Below, in pieces: positions 56,832 to 64,000 of a DNA stretch of 64,000 nt. This stretch comes from Multifurca ochricompacta (Eukaryota; Basidiomycota; Agaricomycetes; Russulales; Russulaceae): contig WTXG01000006.1 in NCBI GenBank assembly GCA_022496185.1, forward strand, positions 744,001-808,000. The letters run 5' to 3'. How positions within the stretch are numbered: the first letter of the stretch is position 1; the number at the start of each line of letters is the position of its first letter. The translations under genes and the position numbers were made by a program. The notes under the pieces are model-generated. The model made no database searches. It was not told the origin of the DNA and was given only the letters and a program-made list of their open reading frames with translations.

Positions 56832-58059
56832 GGAACCTGAGGAACTGTAGCAGTTGCTGGTGTGGGGTGGATGGTCCCACTATCTTTAATCATAAATGGT
56901 ACACCTTCACTAGGTGATACCTTTGCTTTACCTCTGCTGTCCTTTGCAGAGTGGGATGGGAAAGATCCTTCATCAAACTTCACATCTCATGAAGAGACAA
57001 AGGACTGGGTATTACTATCCCATAGTAAATAGCCTTTTGAATCAGGCTCATACCTGACAAAGACAGCTTCCCTGGCTTTGGGATCTAATTTACACCACTT
57101 GCCTTCTGGAACATTATAGTATGCTTTGCAACCAAAGACTTTAAAGTATGAGACATCTGGTATGTTCCTAACCAGAAGCTCAAGCAGAGTTCTCCACTTG
57201 TTAGAATGGATGGGAGTTCTGTTATATATATGACATGCTGTTGCAACAGCACACTCCCAGAAGCCAAGAGAAAGGCCAGCATGGTGTAGCATGCCTGTAG
57301 CCTTTTCCATAATGGTTCTATTGAACCTCTCAGCTCTACCATTCTGTTGTGGTGAATATGGCATCATGAGTTTATGCTCTATGCCAGCCTCATTCAGCAA
57401 AGCCTTCAGCTCATTGTTTACAAATTCACCACCATGGTCTGTGTGTAGGGTTTTGATTTTATGGTTTGTCTTATTTTCTAAGACAGCCCTAACACTTTTA
57501 AAGACCATATTAAACTGGCTTTTTGCCTTCATTGGAACAACTGTAGTGCATCTGCTAAAGTCATCTATGAAGGTGGCAAAGTAAACATTCCCTTGTATTG
57601 AACTACACTGCAAGGGGCCTACAAGGTCACTATGAATGACCTCAAGGGGAGCTGAAGCCCACTTTTGAGAGGGAGGGAATGGAAGACAGTGTGACTTTCC
57701 CAGTTCACACCCATGACACAGTTTGTCTTCCACTTGGCTATTATCTATTCTAAGGCCTTTTACAGCCTTAGGAGCATGACTCTTTAGGGCTTCTTTTGAC
57801 ATATGCCCCATTCTTTGATGCCAGAGATCAAGAGATGCTGATGCAGTATGATGGATTGTGGCATTTAAATGTGTTTCTGCCTGTATCCAATACAAATTGT
57901 GCATCTTGAACCCTTCTGCAATTATATCTCCTTTATACCTCATGACCACATTATTTTGGTCAAACATGATTAGAACTCCTTTATCAGCTATTGCACTAGC
58001 TGATAAGATTCTGGTGCCACTTGGCATGTGGAAGACATCATTTAGAACTAAGTCATAAC
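56832..58059 (-). pseudogene. Copia-3 integrase block
   Basis: The frame 58072-56987 contains WHQRMGHMSKEALKSH...CHGCELGKSH, HSDLVGPLQ...FATFIDDFSRC, TLHTDHGGEFVN and MPYSPQQNGRAERFNRTIMEKA, so all three integrase acidic residues (D, D, E) are visible. It is truncated on both sides by the hAT elements and by a stop near 56985. Confidence 0.88.
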
Positions 58060-59510
58060 TAGTGATTGTCAAGGGTTTTCATACCTGCGCGGGTAAGCAC
58101 CACAGGTTTTGCCGGGTACAGGTACGGGTATATGGCTCCCAACCTGTGGAAACCCATACCCGCGTGGTGGGTTTGGCGGGTATAGACACCGATTATCCAT
58201 TGACAAGATCAGTAGAATTTCTAAGATAAAACACATCTGCAGCCACAAAAATATAAGATCTCGTCTGATGTATGATACAGGGTGAATGTTAATATGTTCT
58301 AGTGTTATCCTACAAAATATCAAAGCAGATCAACGGTGCAATGTAAAATAAAACTGTTATCAGTGGTCTACATTCTTGAAAATCATGATGCATCTGTTTT
58401 ATTAATGCATGACCAATTCTGCTGGTCTGGCACTATCTAAAATACTCTCTAGACTACTTTAGACTATTCTATAATTTAATTATCAAATTACTTTATTGAA
58501 ACAAGGCCTGTGTGTATCTACAAGCTGCATGGGGCAGTGACTACATTGCATTGCATGGTGGTCTGACCTCCTTCCTATTAAGGAAGGTTGACTTAAATGC
58601 GCAGAATTGTGCATCCAGGGACCAGGACAGTCGTGCTTGTATGAAATGAAACTAGAATAATAAAATAATAATGTAAATAAAAGATCCTTTTAATCTTCTG
58701 AACATAAAACAACAATTTTTGAGGAATCTTGAGTAGCCATAAATGAACGCGTTGTGTCCAAGTGCTTATCTCCTTGACCGGGATGGCCCAGGCCATTTAT
58801 CCGAAATGCGCAGAAATGCAAAGATCAGTCGCGCTCATATAAAATTGAAACCAGAATAATAAAATAAAAATGGAATAATAAATTATCTTAATCTTATGAA
58901 CATAAAATAGGAATCTTTGAGGGATCTTGAGTAGCCATAAATGAATGCGTTGTGTCTGAGTGCGTATCTCCTTGACCGGGATGGCCCAGGCTGATTGTCC
59001 GAAATGCGTGATGCAAGTAAAGAACTTGCATGTGTTTCATTTTATGGGTAACCCAGGTATCAAAACAATTATCCAGGGGTTACCCCTGCCAATGTCTATG
59101 TGTTCATTAAATTTTTTGCATTCTGTGCAGTTATCTGACAGGCTATTCATCAATGTTCTATAACATCCTATCTAATCATCTCTGTATACTGGATTTTAGT
59201 TGTGCTTGTATAAAATTGAAAGCAGAATAATAAAATAATAATGGACTAATGAATTATTTTAATCTTCTGAACATAAAACAAGAGCCATTGAGGGATCTTA
59301 AGCAGCCACAAATAAACATGTTGTGTATCTTCTTGGTCTGGGAAGTCCCGGGCCGGGTATCCAAAATGCGCAATGCAAGTAAAGAACTTGCACGCGTTTT
59401 CACGGGTGACCCGCGGGTAACCCGTGGGTTACCCGTACCTGCAGTGACAGGTACAGGTACGGGTACGGGTACCAACGAGTATACCCCAGGGTTACCCCTG
59501 CCAATCACTA
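58060..59510 (-). mobile_element. Non-autonomous hAT element B, 1451 bp, inverted relative to A
   Basis: Same family as 55394-56823 in the opposite orientation. Perfect 8-bp target duplication GTCATAAC (58052-58059 and 59511-59518). Ends TAGTGATTGTCAAGGG and CCCCTGCCAATCACTA. Three internal repeats of a motif containing CTTGACCGGGATGGCCCAGG lie near 58650-58800, 58850-59000 and 59225-59370. No transposase. Confidence 0.9.
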
Positions 59511-59518
59511 GTCATAAC

Positions 59519-60628
59519 CTTGACTAGTTCTAATGGTGACACTTCCAACTCCATCCAATTTCACTATTGAACTGTCCCCTAGAGAAACTTCATGACCAGA
59601 GTGAGGATGGTACTCTGTGAAGTCCTCAATTTTGGGAGTGAAATGGCTAGTGGCTCCACTATCTAACATCCAGGAGTCTAGTCTTGAAGATTTTTCTCCC
59701 AAGGTATAAAGAGAAATGCAAGGTGTCTCATGCACCTCTTCTATTCTGCCACTACCATTAACTATGGTAGCTACTTGTTGAGTATTTACACTGGGGCCTT
59801 GCCCCTTCCTCTTGTTCCCAGCCTTGCCCTTCCAGGCATTCTCCTGGTCCTTCCACTTCTTGGCACATTCATTGGCCTTGTGGCCAGGCTTCTGGCAGTA
59901 GTAACACACAACACCTTGTGAACTAGGTGTTGGTGCTGGGTGTGGCAGCAAATTTGTTTTTGGTTTAGATTTGACAGGGGCCACCCTATTAAGGGTGGTG
60001 CCACCACTACCTGATGGGCCAGCAAGTTGGCTTTCCTCATTTAGGAACCTTTGTATTAGGTCCTGAGGAGAGAGGTGGTCTGGAGGACCAGAAGCTAGGA
60101 TAGACCCAGCTATGGCAGAGTAGGTACTGGGAAGTGACTTCATTAATATGAAGCACATTTGGAGGTCATTGACCTCCATCCCATTATCCCTCAGCATACT
60201 CCTGGTGTCCAAGGCCTTCTGCAATTGAGGCCTAAAACTTTGTCCTTCATCAAGTTTGAAGGACACCAGATTGAGCCAGAGGTTGTATGTTGCCATACTT
60301 CCTACTGCACCATATTGTCACTCCAACTCTTCATACTTGGAGTTGAGCATGCTGAACTTTATGTCAGACTGTACCTGGGAATAGACTTCTTGGGTAACAT
60401 TGAGGAATAAAAGTCCTATAAGGACCTCTTCCACTCTTTGCCATTCTGCTACCTCATATTTGAGGGCATTATCACTGGCCTCCTGGTCCAGGACTTCCTT
60501 ACCATCTGCTTCCTTTTTCATAATTTTGGGAGCAAGAGGAAAGTCATGGGTCAGATGCCTGCAAACTCCATTCATGCACAGAAGTGCATTGAAGTTGGCT
60601 GACCAGGTCTGCCAGTTGGTTCCATCCT
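59519..60628 (-). pseudogene. Copia-3 Gag and protease
   Basis: Gag core SMATYNLWLNLVSFKLDEGQSF, LMKSLPSTYSAIAGSILASGPPDHLSPQDLIQRFLNEES, zinc knuckle CYYCQKPGHKANEC and protease WMLDSGATSHFTP are in one frame (60296-59508). Upstream, FLNVTQEVYSQVQSD follows a stop near 60317. The N-terminus fades at DGTNWQTW (about 60628), where the element is cut. Confidence 0.85.
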
Positions 60629-60719
60629 AGGGCATAGCATGAGTCTGGGTAACTCATGAGTTTTTTGAGTAGAGCTGTGGGAAAACTCGCAGGTATTGAT
60701 ACTCACAGATCTGGGTGAT
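60629..60719. other. Short spacer between Copia-3 and Gypsy-2
   Basis: 91 bp of unassigned sequence with a CTCATGAGTTTTTTGAGT patch. Nothing else was recognised. Confidence 0.4.
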
Positions 60720-61626
60720 TGTTATGACCCTACTCTTTTTCCTGACCCTGCACACCATGCCTTATTCTTTGCACCATCCTTGATCTCCTCCTTCTCTGGA
60801 CCACTCCTTGATGCCTGTGGCCTGTGTGCCCAGGACCCTACCCTGATTCCTGTGACATTGTTCATAGGACTGACCTCCCTTGCTGCCATTTACACCTAAC
60901 CTGCTGGTAGTTATGCTGCTACACTGTTGGGTGTACACCACCCTTCCTTGCTGCCTTGGCTTATGCCTTGGCCACTGCTCCTGACCCTGTCCCTGTGCTT
61001 GACACCCATAGGAACCCCTGACATTGTCCCTGCCTGTTACGTCTGGTGTGAGATGTTCTGCACGACTTGTGTGACAGCGTGGTTCGTTCGTTCAGATGCA
61101 AGGCCAATAGGACCTCTTTAGAGTTAGAGTGAATGAGTCAAAGTCAAAGGGGCTGTTCCCTAATGACAATGTTGAGCGGAAAGTGCCGAAAGCACTGAGA
61201 CAATCGAGTCAGAGGTTTCAAAGGGAGGTCCAGAAGACTAACACCAATGTATTCAATAAGTCGAGTCTGAGGTCTACAATGTAGTTACAGCGGACTTATA
61301 TACGTAATCGAATGAGCATCTAAAGATAAGATATCGTCAAGTCATATGGGCCCAAATATACGAAAGTGGAGGGCGTAAAGCCTGGCTTCTGATAGGGTAT
61401 TAAGTAAGTGTCCAGTCTTAGAGATAAGGGGATAAGAGATAAGGAAAAGCATAAGCAAACATAAACAACGAGTCAACATGTACAATCAGCAGTCACAGGG
61501 AGGGAAGTAGGGCATGTGAGGGATCCCAGGATGGGGACGTAATCAGGAAATGGAGGATAGGTGGGAGGGAAGGGTCTGCGTTAGGGAGGGTAAAGAAAAT
61601 AGGGCTGCTGGGCCCTGGTTGTAACA
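60720..61626 (-). repeat. Gypsy-2 3' LTR
   Basis: Bounded by TGTTATGACC and GGTTGTAACA. The adjacent polypurine tract and the pol orientation identify it as the 3' LTR. Confidence 0.8.
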
Positions 61627-61638
61627 TCACCCTCCTTT
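61627..61638 (-). other. Gypsy-2 polypurine tract
   Basis: TCACCCTCCTTT on the plus strand (AAAGGAGGGTGA in element sense) directly abuts the 3' LTR; usual site of plus-strand priming. Confidence 0.75.
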
Positions 61639-61657
61639 CTGGCTCGAGCTGACCCAG

Positions 61658-62407
61658 CTAGAAACGCGTACCATCGTCATCCTGGACCAAGTCCACGTAA
61701 TCGTCTGCCAGGTTCCGATCTTCTATGGTGTAAGTTTCATCTGCTGCACATTGGTGTGTGCGCAGGAAGCCGTATGGGCTGCATCGCCCGCACTGGCGAC
61801 ACAGGTCATGGACAGGGCAATCAAGTTTGCGATGTCCCGCATTGTGTCGCAGACATTTTCCACACCATCCCGAGGGATTGATGATGGTGGGAGCGACACC
61901 CAGACGTCAGAAAATACAGAACTGGCTCCAATGCAGGTTACTTTGGCAGTGATGACACCACTTGTGGTTGAGAGGACAATTCCAACTGATGTGATACCTG
62001 CTGTCACATCACCAGCAAGTCTCTCTGCGGGGGTTTTCATGCATATGCAGCATCTCAAACCAGTTCGGCAGCAGTTGTGGTGCCACTCCTAATGATTGTG
62101 GGGGGAGGGGTTGTGCGTAGGTGTCTGTGTACCTCTCGGCAATTGTCTGATATGCATCCCCCTTCTCCAGCCTTTTCCGAATCTCCGTCAACTCCTGCTC
62201 CACTTGGAACATTCCCCTTGTGAGCCTTGTCATTTGTTTTGCGTATTCTTTGTACTGGGTATTAAGCGTGGTGCGAAGCGTGAGGGTTTTCTGCAGTCTC
62301 ATTACTTCGGCCTTGAGATGCGGAAGTTGCATGTCGTTTAATACCTCGTCGATCGCGAATGCTCAGGGATCGTCAGCTGCAAGGTGTCCCAACTGTTCAT
62401 CACTCAT
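61658..62407 (-). pseudogene. Gypsy-2 accessory frame: coiled coil plus double zinc knuckle
   Basis: Not a standard Gypsy protein. From an ATG at 62405-62407 (MSDEQLGHLAADDP) the frame runs into a heptad-rich segment (LKAEVMRLQKTLTLR; TRLTRGMFQVEQELTEIRKRLEKGDAY), then a Pro/Leu stretch. A shifted frame ends with WCGKCLRHNAGHRKLDCPVHDLCRQCGRC...LRTHQC, followed by an acidic tail (ADDYVDLVQDDDGTRF) and stop at 61658-61660. The cysteine/histidine spacing suggests two linked zinc knuckles. One TGA (about 62361-62366) and at least one shift (about 61880-62010) interrupt it here, total about 249 codons. It lies between integrase and LTR in the same orientation, so it could be an extra nucleic-acid-binding protein of the element, or a captured host frame. 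Confidence 0.55.
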
Positions 62408-62958
62408 CGTGTGGTGAAGAGGCTGGTATATCGTTCCTCCAAGTAAACTGGGGCTCCATAGACAGGCCCATCCTTTTTCATACACCCCACGACATCCATC
62501 CCTCCGTTGGTGTAAAATATGTACTTAGCTATGACCTTTTCTCCATCGGCCATGGTAATCTTGAGGGGGAAGTACATGGAGGAGTTCGGGTTGTTGACAA
62601 AGAAGGGAACTCGGGTACATCATCATCTTGTTCCATGTTGAGGAGGTCATTGGGTGGGGTTCTTTGGAGTGAGCAAAATCGTCGTTGGGATTAGGCAATT
62701 GGTTCTTACTCGTTCTTCAGCTGCTTATAATCAATAGGGGAAGAGGGCGAGTGGAGGGGTGGCGGAAGGAAAAGCCTCTACAACCACAGTGGTGGCGGCG
62801 AAGGCATCAATGGCAGCAGAGGCAGCGATGAAAGAGAAGACATATCGTTGTGGTTAGGACGTTGCTGGTGAAGCATTGTTCTGGGGGAAAGAAGTCGGGA
62901 GTTGTCCTCCTTTTAACTGTTTTGGGCGCTTGGGGATGTCGTAAGTGGAACTCCATGA
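62408..62958. other. Gypsy-2 segment between integrase and accessory frame
   Basis: 551 bp with only short Pro/Ser-rich open pieces on the minus strand. No domain was recognised; may be a spacer or the decayed start of the accessory gene. Confidence 0.4.
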
Positions 62959-64000
62959 TCAGGTCCGGGCAAAGATATTCCCGGCTGGTTCCCACGAATT
63001 GTCAGAGTCTGGGAAACCCTTCCACTTGATCAGGTAATGCAGCTTGCGCCCTCGGCCTCGATAGGCAGAGTTTACAATCTGCTCCACTTCCCATTCTGCT
63101 TCTCTGTCAACTAGCTCCAGTGGGGGTCTTGGGAAGTTTTCCCCATGAATGGACGTTTCTTTGTATGGTGTGAGAAGCTTGGCATGGAAGACTGGGTGAA
63201 TCTTCCATGTGGGAGGAAGATCGAGTTCATATGACACGTCTGATATCTTCCTCATGATTCTGAAGGGTCCATGGCGTCGGGGTGCTAATTTAGCTGTGGG
63301 GTGTGACATGTGGATGTGCTTCCCTTCCAGCCAAACCTGTTCGTTGACTTGATAAGGTGTGAATTTCAAGGATTTGTCCAATAGGATCTGTTGCACCTTC
63401 AGCAGGTTTTCATTGGCAGATTTCCGGATTTCGTCCCATTGGTCAAGTCGCTGCGAGGTCATGGGAACGTTCATAGGCTTATTGGTCCACGTGGTGCATG
63501 GTACCCAGCCCATGATAAGGGAAAATGGAGGGGTCTTTGTTGTGCCGTTAGGCCAGGAGTTGTGTGCGAATTCCGCTGTTGCCAGCCAATCCGCCCAATC
63601 GTCCTGTCGTCCGTTACACCAGAATCGGAGGTATTGCTCCAGCCACTGATTGGTACACTCTGACTGTCCATCTGTTTGGGGGTGGTAGGCTGTTGAGATG
63701 TTTTGCTTTATGTCCAGAGTTTTGCACAATGCTCTGGCAAATGTTGAGGTGAAGCATGGATCTTGGTCAGAAATGACCTTGTTTGGGAGGCCGTAATGTT
63801 GATAGACGTGGTCGAGGTAGAGTTTGGCTACTCCTTCAGCTGTGATAGATTCTTTGCATGGTATGAAGAGCGCTGCCTTGGAGCAGTTGTGGTCCGTGAT
63901 GGTTAGGATGGAGTCAAAGCCTCTGGAATTGGGTAGTTTGACTATAAAATCCATGGTGATTTTCTGGAATGGCAGAGAAGCAGTGGGAGTGATGGGGAAC
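62959..64000 (-). CDS. Gypsy-2 integrase with chromodomain (partial, open at window edge)
   Basis: Open frame from the window edge to a stop at 62959-62961. The core shows TMDFIVKLPNSRGFDSILTI (first D), VISDQDPCFTSTFARALC (second D), AYHPQTDGQSECTNQWLEQYLR (catalytic E), WADWLATAEFAHNSW, PRRHGPFRI and IHPVFHAKLLTPY, then a full chromodomain EWEVEQIVNSAYRGRGRKLHYLIKWKGFPDSDNSWEPAGN. Chromodomains of this type can direct integration toward modified chromatin. The frame is uninterrupted across about 340 codons, unlike the pol fragments to its left, which suggests a younger element. Confidence 0.87.
   Translation of the reverse strand, partial: FPITPTASLPFQKITMDFIVKLPNSRGFDSILTITDHNCSKAALFIPCKESITAEGVAKLYLDHVYQHYGLPNKVISDQDPCFTSTFARALCKTLDIKQNISTAYHPQTDGQSECTNQWLEQYLRFWCNGRQDDWADWLATAEFAHNSWPNGTTKTPPFSLIMGWVPCTTWTNKPMNVPMTSQRLDQWDEIRKSANENLLKVQQILLDKSLKFTPYQVNEQVWLEGKHIHMSHPTAKLAPRRHGPFRIMRKISDVSYELDLPPTWKIHPVFHAKLLTPYKETSIHGENFPRPPLELVDREAEWEVEQIVNSAYRGRGRKLHYLIKWKGFPDSDNSWEPAGNIFART

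Larger units (their letters stand above)
47305..60628 (-). mobile_element. Copia-3, old element split by later insertions
   Basis: Minus-strand Copia pieces: gag 60628-59511, [hAT-B 58060-59510], integrase 58059-56824, [hAT-A 55394-56823], linker 55393-55214, [solo LTR 54717-55213], 54716-54600, [Copia-2 47495-54599] and RT start 47494-47305. The flank sequence resumes exactly after each insertion and its target duplication. No LTR of its own is visible: the gag end is lost at about 60628 and the rest of pol beyond the Copia-1 LTR at 47304. It is the host of most other insertions and so the oldest element here. Confidence 0.85.
60720..64000 (-). mobile_element. Gypsy-2, chromodomain Ty3/Gypsy element, cut by the window edge
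   Basis: Minus-strand element. 3' LTR 60720-61626 (907 bp; plus-strand TGTTATGACCC...CCTGGTTGTAACA), preceded in element sense by the polypurine tract AAAGGAGGGTGA (complement of 61627-61638). Further in are an accessory frame (61658-62407) and integrase/chromodomain (62959 to the edge). The 5' part lies outside, so neither its target duplication nor its LTR pair can be checked. Confidence 0.88.

Noticed and set aside
60696..61121. Plus-strand frames in 60696-61121
   Set aside because: They lie within the Gypsy-2 LTR, which is bounded by TG...CA and a polypurine tract. No protein motif was seen.
1..64000. CRISPR array, operons, ribosome-binding sites
   Set aside because: Introns and retrotransposons show a eukaryotic genome, and no equal-length spacer array was found.

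Overview
The window looks like genomic DNA of a filamentous basidiomycete, probably Agaricomycotina. Genes are split by many short introns (mostly 50-85 nt, GTRNGT...YAG). The protein set is fungal: a Zn2Cys6 regulator, Pol III subunit RPC6, an Argonaute, an IGHMBP2-type helicase and an M20 dipeptidase. The right half is full of plant/fungal-type Copia, Gypsy and hAT elements. No rRNA, tRNA or CRISPR array was recognised, and no species can be named from the sequence alone.

Left half (1-33.4 kb), host genes with scattered repeats: a low-complexity leader (1-2409); a 13-exon XlnR-like Zn2Cys6 transcription factor (2410-6639, +); a 2.3-kb element with terminal inverted repeats carrying old repeat debris and a LINE-type fragment (7931-10222); a promethin/LDAF1-like membrane protein (11442-12304, -) divergent from RPC6 (12538-14478, +); an uncertain Ser/Pro-rich gene (14617-17014, +); Argonaute (17374-20590, -) divergent from a P-loop ATPase (21352-23654, +); an IGHMBP2-like helicase (23806-27005, -) divergent from an M20 peptidase (about 27170-29144, +); a triose-phosphate/nucleotide-sugar-type transporter (29367-30747, -); a small non-autonomous hAT (31081-31557); and a small unknown gene with a solo LTR in its intron (32246-33369). 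For five genes (regulator, promethin-like, RPC6, Argonaute, ATPase) I joined exons by hand and the phases close exactly (about 1090, 204, 515, 961 and 623-628 aa).

Right half (33.4-64 kb), a nested transposon stack. The oldest unit is a broken Copia element (Copia-3, minus strand, pieces from 47305 to 60628). It was invaded by a nearly intact Copia-2 (47495-54599, target duplication AGCAT), by a solo Copia LTR, by two inverted 1.4-kb hAT elements with perfect 8-bp duplications, and apparently by Copia-1 (34009-47304). Copia-1 in turn holds a complete Gypsy element (37642-44827), a solo Copia LTR and a solo LTR of an unidentified family. A Gypsy-type solo LTR sits inside the 5' LTR of Copia-2. 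A second Gypsy element enters at 60720 and runs off the right edge; between its pol and 3' LTR it has an extra coiled-coil/zinc-knuckle reading frame.

Points of most interest: a stem-loop kept in all five Copia-type LTRs close to the expected RNA start; a primer site matching the anticodon region of initiator tRNA-Met rather than its 3' end; the accessory Gypsy reading frame; and a 1.4-kb inverted repeat that could make double-stranded RNA in a genome that also encodes an Argonaute with all four expected acidic catalytic positions. I did not find a clearly new multi-gene host system.
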